Below, one piece after another: positions 18,801-26,859 of a DNA stretch of 64,000 nucleotides; position 1 is the stretch's first letter, and each line of letters begins with the position of its first letter. A program made the translations under genes and the position numbers. The notes under the pieces are model-generated. The model was not told the DNA's origin. It saw nothing but the letters and a program-made list of their open reading frames with translations, and made no database searches. The DNA is from Geitlerinema sp. BBD 1991-9 (GTDB taxonomy: Bacteria > Cyanobacteriota > Cyanobacteriia > Cyanobacteriales > Geitlerinemataceae). The stretch lies in assembly GCA_001657325.1 (NCBI GenBank), contig LWRO01000003.1:1-64000 (forward strand). Direction: 5' to 3'.

Positions 18801-19289
18801 CGTTGGTAACGCCTCCGCATCGTCGAACAGCAGGAAAAACCGCCCCGCTTGCAACTCCTGCGTCAGTTCCTCGACTGACAAAGATACGCCATGTCGTGCC
18901 AATTCTCCGAGGAGCAAATCGATGACAGACTCGCGATACAACCGTAACTTCACCAATACGGGAATTTTGGCTGTCGAGTCGGTATTCTCCCGTGCGGTTG
19001 CCGCTAACTCCAGCAACAGGCGCACGAGTGCTGTAGACTTTCCCGATCCCGGCACACCGCACAGCAAAACGCGATCGAGAGCGTAGGTTCGCAATGCCTC
19101 TGACAAATCGAGCAACCGAGCTTTTGGACTGCGATCGGATGCTTGCACTTTCAACTTGAGATTCAGCCAAGACGCTTGTGACGGTTGCACCTCTCGATCT
19201 CGCCTGGCTAAATCCACGAGCGCGTCACGCTCCCACCAGCGATCGTACTCTCGTTCGATGGAATTCAGGTAGCTTTGCCAGTCCGTCAC
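15840..19289 (-). CDS. NACHT-HEAT repeat protein (NLR-like)
   Basis: 1149 residues. Residues about 70-165 carry a NACHT/AAA P-loop: Walker A GVPGSGKST at 78-86 and Walker B FFLLFDD at 151-157. Helical winged modules follow to about 430. From about 465 to 1110 there are many HEAT/PBS-like repeats with the recurring core ALGKIG or ALEKIGG (for example AATALGKIGSEAAVPDLINA), interrupted by an acidic insert near 905-945. The signalling-ATPase plus repeat-sensor layout is that of STAND/NLR proteins. Several bacterial NACHT proteins defend against phage, but this one has no obvious N-terminal effector domain. It is transcribed alone behind a set of nested inverted repeats. Confidence 0.88.
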   Translation of the reverse strand: MTDWQSYLNSIEREYDRWWERDALVDLARRDREVQPSQASWLNLKLKVQASDRSPKARLLDLSEALRTYALDRVLLCGVPGSGKSTALVRLLLELAATARENTDSTAKIPVLVKLRLYRESVIDLLLGELARHGVSLSVEELTQELQAGRFFLLFDDAEALPTEAAQQDLWEFLDRYRTMPTVLAMQDLPIQREFGIEKKLTVQRLRTSQASDFIEEYFPEIAAQLLPQLYGRSQEFAETPLQLQMLCVAFDRLRAVPENLGQMLRAFARYDDEQTDELERESGNRLLKQLAFQSLEGDGLTARTRVMSRQYVLSGFAECLREVGVSESQEAATSWLNRFLRHRLLREPVDGQIEFRHSLLQSYFAAEVLLERLPHLSDEVLTRDYLNFLKWTESMVLALGLLEDEALARRVVGLAFVQVDWMLGARLVGAVREPFQAQIVGSIAEWECSSEGSIELLKTTKSVAAVPFLQHYLNSQSVNVSGRAALALGEISSNASILALNETLDNNNRNHWNREKVVKALQKLARRAGETETRTLLEMLSASTRVRKEVAKSAIENIESNAAIPTLLDAVLNWETKLTATRDRQVALQDCLVALSALGNIGSSAAVNTLIQIFNIKIQDDSERFGKYKIISSVISALGKFGGKAAVNALCEISDRVKYLDLRTDIVKVLGNIGNSLAAPKLLELLDCNNFYVDRHRIIEALEKIGGTAVVSKFIEIVDRPLSFRARKSFDSLTELPFTDRDLSLRLHIIDSLGIIGDKSAVPSLIRVLNTRELSERVNRLKFYLKNDKQRKAAATALGKIGSEAAVPDLINAFNEEDSEFRKEFCKALIIALAKIGSKDAVKALLDICNNENTEDFQVDAKSLQEIKNRAVVNALSTVLNCEVHKHRDTSIESEEFLGDSSMGTQSRSINREEKNQDDRSIPDLIDELDRAFDAENSYLCREIINKLGNIGDDRVVSAFLDFLDLDDYQYLRSNLIEALGKIGDDRAVPEIVRALHDEETCLDCEDESSYYYRCDVFEAAINALEKIGGDAAVEALVDLFKDEEDLSISRDRGFYSRDRVAEALGNIGGDVATSALIEVLEAEDFEVFENTYNALKKCAKGYHLADIQQNTNLCFSTQLLFEMLAAIQSRCGYYRHKLFLEKQALLQ

Positions 19290-19293
19290 AGTA

Positions 19294-19341
19294 CTTCCTC
19301 AGTTCCACAGTGGAAAATGGATGTTTCCATTGTAGAGGAAG
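19294..19341. promoter_or_regulatory. Nested inverted repeats upstream of the NACHT gene
   Basis: CTTCCTC at 19294-19300 pairs with GAGGAAG at 19335-19341. Inside lie TTCCACAGTGGAA and ATGGATGTTTCCAT, each self-complementary. The cluster begins five bases upstream of the NACHT start codon, so it could be an operator or fold in the 5' leader. The remaining bases to 19639 show no gene. Confidence 0.4.
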
Positions 19342-19639
19342 GCAAAGATCTGAAAAATCTCGATCGTCAGGTTTAGGAAAATTGGTAACGCAAGACAAGG
19401 ACAAAACAGAACGATCTTTTAAACAGGCAATTCACTTAAATCTTGACAGAGTTGTTGTCGCCCATAAAAGCATGAGAAAATATCATGCTAAACAGTAGTC
19501 CAAAGAAATATACAAATGGTTTTTAGAGCGATCTCTATAGGATAGAGGGGAGGATGATATTCTCGTAAAACTAAAATATTGTCAAATCTTCCAGACAAAT
19601 CACGCTAAAATCGATGCATCGTTCGACAAGGAAACCGTC

Positions 19640-20041
19640 ATGGACGATCGAAGAATTCCCCTAGCTCTGCTTCTACTGCGTTTGAGCGTTTTCTCGGTCA
19701 TGCTCATGTGGTCGCTGGACAAATTCGTGCGACCCGACCACGCCGCAGCGGTCTTCAAGTCCTTTTACTTTATCGGCGGACTGAACGAAACGGCGATCTA
19801 CATCATCGGTGCAGTTCAACTCGCCATCGTCTTCGGTTTCCTGCTCGGTTGGCGCAAACGGCTCACCTACGGCTTGGTGTTGCTCTTACACGCCGTTTCG
19901 ACCTTCTCGTCTTTTCCCGTCTATCTCGCACCCTACCAAGATCCTAATCTCCTCTTTTTCGCCGCCTGGCCGATGTTAGCGGCGTGTTTTGCGCTCTACA
20001 CCCTGAGAGATTTAGACACTCTATTGGCGATCGAGCGTTAA
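19640..20041 (+). CDS. DoxX-like small integral membrane protein
   Basis: 133 residues with four hydrophobic segments at about 9-25, 52-72, 77-95 and 106-120. The pattern LALLLLRLSVFSVMLMWSLDKF, then a polar loop, then IYIIGAVQLAIVFGFLLGWRK, resembles the DoxX/SURF4 four-helix family. Such proteins are often associated with redox or quinone chemistry, but no partner gene is adjacent. It starts at ATG 19640 and is probably monocistronic. Confidence 0.7.
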   Translation: MDDRRIPLALLLLRLSVFSVMLMWSLDKFVRPDHAAAVFKSFYFIGGLNETAIYIIGAVQLAIVFGFLLGWRKRLTYGLVLLLHAVSTFSSFPVYLAPYQDPNLLFFAAWPMLAACFALYTLRDLDTLLAIER

Positions 20042-20110
20042 CGTCCTGACAACTAGACTCAATCGCTTGAGCTGAATTTCTAAATTTTGAATCACCAAAC
20101 CGAGCTATTG

Positions 20111-20293
20111 TTAACTCGCCCAACGTTCGATTTGCCGAACCCGTTTCGAGTGGGGCAATCCTTGGTGTGCGATTTCTAGCAATTCGTCACTCCCCAAAAT
20201 CCAGCTCAGAACGCGATCCCAAGTGTCACTGGTCGGTTGACTGGAGTTGCCGTGGGTTTTGATATCGTCAATATGGGTGTGGGTTGCCAACAT
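20111..20293 (-). CDS. Small hypothetical protein
   Basis: 60 residues, with AGGA about 8 bases before the ATG. The sequence is compact and charged, with a plausible helical core TWDRVLSWILGSDELLEIA and a basic end HSKRVRQIERWAS. No domain was recognised. It lies between a DoxX-like gene and the vWA gene, divergent from the latter. It is supported by the ribosome site, good codon use and absence of an overlapping gene. Otherwise uncertain. Confidence 0.55.
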   Translation of the reverse strand: MLATHTHIDDIKTHGNSSQPTSDTWDRVLSWILGSDELLEIAHQGLPHSKRVRQIERWAS

Positions 20294-20485
20294 GGTTGTT
20301 TCCTCACGCTGCTCTCTATTTCTATTCTACTTTCATCCACATTGGGTGAAATCCGTGTGACAGTGGGAACTCGATCGAGATGACGTTCGACACGGTGATT
20401 GGTGTTTGACACCACCTCGAGATAGGATCTCGATCGCAGCGTCCAGGTGTTGCAGAAAACACCGTTACTGAAAACCCTAAACCCA

Positions 20486-21160
20486 ATGTCCGAAGCTATC
20501 AACCTCGAAGACGCAGTAGAATTCGCCGAAAACCCAGAGCCACGCTGTCCCTGCGTTCTTCTCCTCGATACCTCTGGCTCTATGTCTGGCGCACCCATTG
20601 ACGCACTCAACACGGGGTTACAGACGTTTCGCGAAGAACTCAATAAAGACGAACTGGCACGTAAGCGCGTCGAAGTTGCCGTGGTTTCGTTTAATACTCA
20701 CGTTAAAATCGTACAGGATTTCGTCACCGCCGATCGATTTGAAGAACCCACCCTCAGCGCTCAAGGACTCACGAGTATGGGAACGGCGATCGACAAAGCA
20801 TTAGATTTAATCGCCGATCGAAAGGCACAATACCGCAACAACGGCATCACCTACTACCGTCCCTGGCTGTTTGCGATTACCGACGGCGAACCCCAGGGAG
20901 AATCCGATAAAGCAGTTCAACAGGCGATCGATCGAATTCGGGATGACGAAACCAACAAGCGCGTCGCCTGTTTCGCTGTGGGAGTCGAAAACGCCAACAT
21001 GGAACGCCTCACGGAAATGTTCGTGCGCGCGCCACTGAAACTCAAAGGATTAGATTTCCGCGAAATGTTTGTGTGGTTATCGACAAGTATGCAGCGCGTT
21101 TCCCACTCCCAACCGGACGAACAAGTTCCCCTTCCGCCTCCGGGTTGGGGCGAGGTTTGA
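20486..21160 (+). CDS. von Willebrand A domain protein, TerY-like
   Basis: 224 residues from ATG 20486. A single vWA domain has a complete MIDAS: DTSGSMSG, the Thr in SMGTAIDKAL and the Asp in FAITDGEPQG. It resembles TerY proteins, which bind a metal and act as the sensor or scaffold of a phosphorylation triad. The next two genes on the strand are a PP2C phosphatase (68 bp on) and a kinase (99 bp further), so the classical vWA-phosphatase-kinase set is complete and co-oriented. A longer upstream start at 20447 has no support. Confidence 0.9.
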   Translation: MSEAINLEDAVEFAENPEPRCPCVLLLDTSGSMSGAPIDALNTGLQTFREELNKDELARKRVEVAVVSFNTHVKIVQDFVTADRFEEPTLSAQGLTSMGTAIDKALDLIADRKAQYRNNGITYYRPWLFAITDGEPQGESDKAVQQAIDRIRDDETNKRVACFAVGVENANMERLTEMFVRAPLKLKGLDFREMFVWLSTSMQRVSHSQPDEQVPLPPPGWGEV

Positions 21161-21227
21161 AGGCGTTAAAAGGCAGAAGGCAAACGACTACTGCCTCTCC
21201 TTGCCTCTCCCCTATTCCCCATTCACA

Positions 21228-22151
21228 ATGAAAATTACAGCATCTAGTGTGAAGCTTGATAATGACCTCTCAACTTGGCGAGTTTTCGCTACGTCGGTGT
21301 GTGGAACCAGTCACCAACGCCGAGGGCAGCCCTGTCAAGATGCTCATTGTTGGAAACGCTCGGCCAACGGCGTACTCATCGCAGCAGTGGCAGACGGTGC
21401 AGGTTCGGCGACTCGATCGATTGAAGGGGCAAAACGAGCGGTTGAAGCCTCGATCGAATTCCTCACCGACATCGATTTTACCCAATTTAACCCCGCTGCT
21501 CCCGTTCCATTAGCGGATTCCGAACTAACGATCGATTTATCAGAAGCTGAAAATTCGGAAACTGGGAATTCAGAAACGAAAACAGAACTCGAAACGATTC
21601 TCGCAGGTGCCCTTTCAACTGCCCGAAATGCGGTCAATGCGGAAGCCAAAAGCCACTCGATCGACGTTCGAGAATTTGCCAGTACCTTAATTTCGATCGT
21701 CGCAACATCCGACTGGGTCGCTGTAGCACAAATTGGCGACGGGGCGGCAGTCGTGCGAGATTCCGAGGAACAGTCGATCGCCCTGACGCAACCGCAACAG
21801 GGAGAATACGCCAACCAAACGACATTTCTCACCTCAGACAACGCCCTCGAAACGGCCCAAATCGAAATTTGGCAGGGAACACCCACGCATTTAGCTTTAT
21901 TTTCCGACGGATTACAGCGATTAGCCTTAGAAATGCCAGAAGGAAAACCGTTCGATCGATTTTTCAATCCCCTCTTTCAATTCGTCACCCAGAACACCGA
22001 CGAAACCGAAGGCAGCACTCAACTCGCCACCTTCCTCCAATCTCCCCGCGTCACCCAACGCACTGATGACGATCTAACCTTATTATTAGCCCACCTTTAC
22101 AGTGAACAGCGAGCGGTCAACAGTGAACAGTGTAAGGAACAGTGTAAGTAG
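21228..22151 (+). CDS. PP2C-type protein phosphatase
   Basis: 307 residues from ATG 21228. The PP2C metal-binding motifs are present: the Asp in GQPCQDAHCW near 30, VADGAGSA near 48, QIGDGAAVV, and TDDDLTLLLA near the end. This is the short PP2C form that accompanies TerY-like vWA proteins and kinases, where it would reverse the kinase's action on Ser/Thr. The last few codons (SEQRAVNSEQCKEQCK) come from a short tandem CAGTGAACAG-like repeat and may be an extension beyond the domain. Confidence 0.9.
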   Translation: MKITASSVKLDNDLSTWRVFATSVCGTSHQRRGQPCQDAHCWKRSANGVLIAAVADGAGSATRSIEGAKRAVEASIEFLTDIDFTQFNPAAPVPLADSELTIDLSEAENSETGNSETKTELETILAGALSTARNAVNAEAKSHSIDVREFASTLISIVATSDWVAVAQIGDGAAVVRDSEEQSIALTQPQQGEYANQTTFLTSDNALETAQIEIWQGTPTHLALFSDGLQRLALEMPEGKPFDRFFNPLFQFVTQNTDETEGSTQLATFLQSPRVTQRTDDDLTLLLAHLYSEQRAVNSEQCKEQCK

Positions 22152-22250
22152 TGGGCAATGGGCAAGAGCGGAGGCGTACCCCTACAGAACAAACGGTTTT
22201 AACTGATGACGGGTGACGGGTGACTGATGACTGATGACGGGTAACTGAAA

Positions 22251-24404
22251 ATGAAGGTGCAACGGCGATCGAATAGCGAATTAATTACCCTCAGACGCGA
22301 ACTCGGTGGAGGTGGGGAGGGGAAGGTCTACGCAGTTGCCGAAAATCCATCTTGGGTGGCGAAGGTATACCATCGACCCACAGCGGAAATGGCTCGTAAA
22401 CTGGCGGTAATGTACGCCAACCCGCCGGAAGATCCCCTGCGTTCTCAAGGACACGTTTCGATCGCCTGGCCGGAAGATTTGCTCATCGAACGGGGGCGCG
22501 TGGTGGGATTTCTCATGCCTCGCGCCGATGGGAGCTTTCCCCTGCATACGTTTTACAACCCAACCTCTCGCCGCGATCGATGCCCGCTTTTTAACTATCT
22601 TTACCTCCATCGCACGGCCCGCAACCTCGCTGCCGCCGTTAGCAACTTACACGTGCGAGGCTATGTCATCGGCGACGTGAACGAGTCGAACATTCTCGTC
22701 AGTCGCACGGCGTTAGTCACCCTAGTCGATACCGATTCGTTTCAAGTGTGCGATCGATCGCGAAACGAATTGTATCGCTGTCCTGTGGGAAAACCAGACT
22801 TCACGCCGCCAGAATTACAAGGGAAAACTTTACGCCACGTTCGCCGTCTCCCCGAACACGATCGATTTGGGTTGGCAGTTCTGATTTTTCAATTGCTGAT
22901 GGAGGGAACGCACCCGTTTTCAGGAGTGTTCTCGGGGAGCGGCGATCCCCCTCCCATCGAAGCCCGCATCGCCAAGGGACATTTCCCTTACGGGATGCGT
23001 CCGGTTCCCTATCGCCCGATGCTCGTCGCGCCACCTTTTGAAATACTCGCTCCAGAACTGCGGCGATTGTTCGTTCGCTGTTTTGAAGACGGACACGACA
23101 ACCCCAAACTACGCCCCGACGCCCCCACTTGGTCGAAGGCGTTGGAAGTGGCGGAAGGCCGACTCGTTGAGTGTTCGGTAAATTCTCAACATCGCTATGG
23201 CAGCCATCTGTCCGAGTGTCCTTGGTGCGCCCGAACTCAGCAATTGCGAGGTCGAGATCCGTTTCCGCGCACCGTAGCAGAGGCGGGACGCTTGCGACAG
23301 CAGCCGATGCCCAAACCGAAAAAACGGGCGAAATCCCTCAAAGATCGCGTTCTTTCGCCGACTCCTGCCTTGGCGTATACCGTTCGCTTTCCCCAACCGA
23401 TGAGCGTTGCTCGAGTGCGTGGGGTTGGCTGGGGGCAAGTCCTGGCAGAGTTTTGGGCGGATTTGGCGAAGTACAAATACGATTTGTTGGCGGGCGGTGC
23501 GATCGTCGCCCTGGCGATCGCGGGGAGTATTTATGTGGTGAATCGTGAAAATGCCTCGCCTTCGGTGGAAACGTCTGTGGTTACAACGATCGATCGATCG
23601 AATTCGGATTTGCAGACCTCTTCTTCAGACGATACTTCAGCGTTACAAGCGCCTGTCGAGCGGTTTTACAGCCATCGCGCTCGCATCAATGCGGTAGCCG
23701 TCAGCCCGGATGGGACGCGGTTCGCTTCGAGTAGTGAAGATGGATCGATTGCGATCTGGAATGGGTCGACTCAGATGCCGTTACAGTCGCGCCGCCTGTC
23801 CTCGGTTTTGCAATTACCCGAAGATCGCATTCGATCGATGGCGTTTGGGGCGGACGGACAAACGTTAATCATCGCGACGGCGCGGGAGTTACAAGTTTGG
23901 GATGCCGACACGCTTACATTTCGAGAATCGATGCCGTTGTCATTAACACCGATGGCGATGACAGTATCGATCGATCGATCGGTTCGTGTCGTCGGAAGCT
24001 CGGCCTGGGAAACCGTGGTTTGGGACGTTTTTCAGAATTTAGAACTCCAACGTTGGGAAAATCTCGACCGTTCAGTGCTGGCAATGAGTGGGGACGGGCG
24101 ATCGATCGGAGTGGGAGGCGATGAGATCGAGATTTGGAACGTTGAAACCGGGCAAAAACACCAAACACTCCCCGCGAAAGTCCAAAAAGATATGGCAGTT
24201 GCGTTGAGTCCCAACGGTCAACTGTTGGCGTTAAGCGTTCCTGAAGACGATGGCGACATTCAGCTGTGGGACGTGAAAACCGGGCAGCTCTTGCATGCAG
24301 AAACCGCCAGTCACATTAGCGTGCTGGCGTTTAGTCGAGATGGCAAAACACTCATCAGCGGAGATCTGTACGGCTCGATCGGGATTTGGAGAGTGGGGAA
24401 ATGA
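22251..24404 (+). CDS. Serine/threonine protein kinase with zinc-ribbon, one TM helix and WD40 repeats
   Basis: 717 residues. The divergent kinase domain occupies about residues 1-300: Gly loop LGGGGEGKVYAV, Lys in WVAKVYHRP, catalytic loop YVIGDVNESNILV (Asp in GDVNESN in place of HRD) and metal Asp in LVDTDSFQV. A Cys-rich element HLSECPWCAR follows near 320, then a membrane helix LLAGGAIVALAIAGSIYVV near 410. The C-terminus carries WD40-type blades (INAVAVSPDGTRFASSSEDG). It is the third gene of the vWA-PP2C-kinase triad. The membrane anchor and propeller suggest sensing outside the cytoplasm, an inference from topology. Confidence 0.9.
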   Translation: MKVQRRSNSELITLRRELGGGGEGKVYAVAENPSWVAKVYHRPTAEMARKLAVMYANPPEDPLRSQGHVSIAWPEDLLIERGRVVGFLMPRADGSFPLHTFYNPTSRRDRCPLFNYLYLHRTARNLAAAVSNLHVRGYVIGDVNESNILVSRTALVTLVDTDSFQVCDRSRNELYRCPVGKPDFTPPELQGKTLRHVRRLPEHDRFGLAVLIFQLLMEGTHPFSGVFSGSGDPPPIEARIAKGHFPYGMRPVPYRPMLVAPPFEILAPELRRLFVRCFEDGHDNPKLRPDAPTWSKALEVAEGRLVECSVNSQHRYGSHLSECPWCARTQQLRGRDPFPRTVAEAGRLRQQPMPKPKKRAKSLKDRVLSPTPALAYTVRFPQPMSVARVRGVGWGQVLAEFWADLAKYKYDLLAGGAIVALAIAGSIYVVNRENASPSVETSVVTTIDRSNSDLQTSSSDDTSALQAPVERFYSHRARINAVAVSPDGTRFASSSEDGSIAIWNGSTQMPLQSRRLSSVLQLPEDRIRSMAFGADGQTLIIATARELQVWDADTLTFRESMPLSLTPMAMTVSIDRSVRVVGSSAWETVVWDVFQNLELQRWENLDRSVLAMSGDGRSIGVGGDEIEIWNVETGQKHQTLPAKVQKDMAVALSPNGQLLALSVPEDDGDIQLWDVKTGQLLHAETASHISVLAFSRDGKTLISGDLYGSIGIWRVGK

Positions 24405-24475
24405 TGAGGTTAGAAAATGACCTGACGATCTGAAACGACCCCACCACATCATCTCATCACCACCACATTACCCGA
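24405..24475. repeat. GATGAG-type intergenic repeat, third copy
   Basis: TGATGAGG after the kinase stop and CATCATCTCATCACC before the pentapeptide gene are partly complementary. The GAAACGACC core is shared with the copy at 11827-11911. It separates convergent genes. Confidence 0.5.
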
Positions 24476-25189
24476 TCACTCTGCCACAGTTCCGTCCGGC
24501 ATAGTCGCGCCTTTAAAATCGGCGTTGTCGAGGATAGTCCCCGTTAAATCGGCATCCCGCAAATCAGCGTTGTGCAGGACGACACCGCTGAGATCGGCAT
24601 AACTGAGATCGGCACCGCGTAAATTGGCGTAACTGAGATCGGTGGGAACGTTTTCTGCACCGTATTCAGTACTGAGGTTTGCCCGACAAAACTTAGCTCC
24701 TTCTAAATTGGCGCGATGAAGCAAGGCTTCGTTCAGGTGAGCGTAACTCAGATCGGCTTCGCGAAGGTTGGCTTCTTCGAGGTTTGTTCGCTGGTCGGAA
24801 GTCGGCCGGAAATCCGCCTCAATGAGTAATGCTCGATCGAGAACAGCACGACTGAGGTTCGCCCCGCAAAATATCACTTTGATCAGATTGGCGCGTTCTA
24901 GCCGCGTTTGGGTGAGTTGAGCGGCACTGAGATCGGCATCTCGCAAAATGGCACTATACAAATCCGCTTCGCTGAAGTCGGTTCCCCAGAGAATGGCTTC
25001 GCTGAGGTCAGCTTCGCGAAAGCTGCTGCGGTGAAAATGCGTGCGACCGAGCCGCGCTTGTCGGAAATCCGATCGATCGAAGGTAGCGCGGCTGAGATCG
25101 GCGTTGAGGAGTTCGCACTCTCGTAAGTCGATGCTGTCAAACGCGCGATCGCCTCGATCGTAGCGCTGGATAAGTTCGTCAACGTCCAT
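24476..25189 (-). CDS. Pentapeptide-repeat protein
   Basis: 237 residues from ATG 25189. From about residue 20 the sequence is almost wholly A(D/N)Lxx pentapeptides (ADLSRATFDRSDFRQARLGR, ANLREADLSYAHLNEALL), which fold as a right-handed quadrilateral beta-helix. Cyanobacteria encode many such proteins. Most have unknown roles, and a few mimic DNA and inhibit gyrase. A short helical start (MDVDELIQRYDRGDR) precedes the helix, as in many cytosolic members. It lies 68 bp downstream of a nitronate-monooxygenase-like gene on the same strand and may be co-transcribed. Confidence 0.92.
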   Translation of the reverse strand: MDVDELIQRYDRGDRAFDSIDLRECELLNADLSRATFDRSDFRQARLGRTHFHRSSFREADLSEAILWGTDFSEADLYSAILRDADLSAAQLTQTRLERANLIKVIFCGANLSRAVLDRALLIEADFRPTSDQRTNLEEANLREADLSYAHLNEALLHRANLEGAKFCRANLSTEYGAENVPTDLSYANLRGADLSYADLSGVVLHNADLRDADLTGTILDNADFKGATMPDGTVAE

Positions 25190-25257
25190 CGAAAACCTCG
25201 TGAAACTCAGCGTTAGGGGCAATGCTGGGATTGTCCTATCGAGGTCTCGTTCCTATC

Positions 25258-26394
25258 CTATTGGGGTGGACAGGTCAGTTCGGTGATGAGTTCGGCGACG
25301 GATACGATTTGAGTGGCGCGTCCGGCGTTGCTTCCCGAAAAAATGAGACCGTCCTCCACATTACCACGGGAAGCGTTATCCAACGCCTTCAAAATACAGT
25401 ACGTTTCACCTTTTTCGCGACATTTACAAACTTTGAGACAGTTAGCAACGCACCGTTGGGGCTGCGGTAACGTCCCTTCAATGGCGCGCTGGGCAAAGTC
25501 ATTCGTAATGGCACGACCGGGAAGTCCAACGGGAGAGGGGACGAGTACGACATCTTCAGGACGAGCGTCGAGATGGACTTGTTTGTAGCGAATGTCGGCA
25601 TCGCATTCTTCGGTCGTGATGAAGCGCGTTCCCATTTGTACGCCTTTAGCCCCGAGTGCCAGAGATCGATCGATATCGGCGCGATCCCAAACTCCCCCAG
25701 CAGCAATCACAGGAATCTCTTCGCCCAAGTCTTGTTTGAGGTATTCGACCAATTCGGGTACGACACACTCGGCATCGAGTTGGGGATTGTCGAGTTCTTC
25801 TCGGGAAGCGCCGAGGTGGCCGCCAGCCGTGCGCGGGTTTTCGACGATGAAGGCATCGGGTAAACGCCCCTGACGCTTCCACTTACGGCAGATGAGTTTG
25901 GCCGCGCGAGTGCTGGAGACGATCGGGACGAGGGCGACATCAGGATAGTCTTGGGTCAGTTCGGGAAGGTTCATTGGCAGTCCAGCCCCGGCAACGATGA
26001 GGTTTGCCCCGTGTTCGGCTGCCGTTTTCACGAGGGTATCGAAGTCCCGTGCAGCGACCATAATGTTGACGCCAATGACGCCTCGGGAACTGATGGAACG
26101 GGCGAGGCGCAGTTCGTCGATCAGTGCGAGGCGATTGGCTTCAAAGAAGTTCCCTTTTCGGCGTTGAGCGTCGTAGTAAGGGGAGTTAAATCCCAAACCG
26201 ACGGCGGAAATAATGCCAACGCCGCCAGCATTGGCAACTGCGCCTGCTAAGTTCGCCCCGGAAATTCGCACGCCCATGCCCCCTTGGATGATGGGAACGC
26301 GGGCGATAGACTTGCCGATCTGTAGAGAGGGCAGAGTCGATTCCGCTGGAGGAGCGTAACGATCGATAACAGGGGAGGGAGTTACAGAGGCCAT
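25258..26394 (-). CDS. NAD(P)H-dependent flavin oxidoreductase (nitronate monooxygenase family)
   Basis: 378 residues from ATG 26394. The TIM-barrel FMN protein family is recognised by VPIIQGGMGVRISGANLAGA near 34-53, ENPRTAGGHLG (the His of the 2-nitropropane dioxygenase family) and PVIAAGGVWDRADIDRSLAL, followed by GAKGVQMGTRF. Some members oxidise alkyl nitronates. Others are FabK-like enoyl reductases or of unknown substrate. A Cys-rich segment CVANCLKVCKCREKGETYC near 330 is unusual and might bind a metal or cluster. It lies 64 bp behind a rhodanese gene. Confidence 0.87.
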   Translation of the reverse strand: MASVTPSPVIDRYAPPAESTLPSLQIGKSIARVPIIQGGMGVRISGANLAGAVANAGGVGIISAVGLGFNSPYYDAQRRKGNFFEANRLALIDELRLARSISSRGVIGVNIMVAARDFDTLVKTAAEHGANLIVAGAGLPMNLPELTQDYPDVALVPIVSSTRAAKLICRKWKRQGRLPDAFIVENPRTAGGHLGASREELDNPQLDAECVVPELVEYLKQDLGEEIPVIAAGGVWDRADIDRSLALGAKGVQMGTRFITTEECDADIRYKQVHLDARPEDVVLVPSPVGLPGRAITNDFAQRAIEGTLPQPQRCVANCLKVCKCREKGETYCILKALDNASRGNVEDGLIFSGSNAGRATQIVSVAELITELTCPPQ

Positions 26395-26458
26395 AGTCAA
26401 ATCCGTCTGGCTAAAACAAAAAGCGGCGACGGACGGCGATCGCCCGTCGCAATGGAGT

Positions 26459-26788
26459 TTAGAGTCCCGACTGCAAGGTGTAGCCTGCGCGTTGCCACGC
26501 CATACAGCCCCCTTGGAGGTTGTAGACTTTTTGATAGCCTTTTTGGACGAGAACGTTAGCAACGGCTTGGCTCCGCATCCCCGACAGGCACGTGACGGCA
26601 ATCGGTTCGTCTTGCGGAATTTCCCGTAAAATTCGTTCGAGGCTCAGGCGCTTGGAACCGGGAATATGTCCGAACATATATTCGACCATTCCACGCACGT
26701 CCACAACGTGCATCTGTTCCTGTTTGGTGTGGAGTTGGGCAGGGGTGAGAGATTTTAACTTGGGAGCGTTGTTAACTCGTTTGCTCAT
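26459..26788 (-). CDS. Single-domain rhodanese-like protein
   Basis: 109 residues: one rhodanese domain with the active-site loop VTCLSGMRSQ (Cys near 68), preceded by VVDVRG and HIPGSKRLSLE. These proteins carry sulfane sulfur as a persulfide on the loop Cys. The protein has no second domain or signal peptide, so it is cytosolic. It probably heads a transcript with the flavin oxidoreductase downstream. The physiological sulfur acceptor is not evident. Confidence 0.92.
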   Translation of the reverse strand: MSKRVNNAPKLKSLTPAQLHTKQEQMHVVDVRGMVEYMFGHIPGSKRLSLERILREIPQDEPIAVTCLSGMRSQAVANVLVQKGYQKVYNLQGGCMAWQRAGYTLQSGL

Positions 26789-26859
26789 TGCAATCGTCCG
26801 TTGGCTAACTCTGTTTATTATAACTAAATAATCATCTTTTGATATATCGTATTCTTCTT

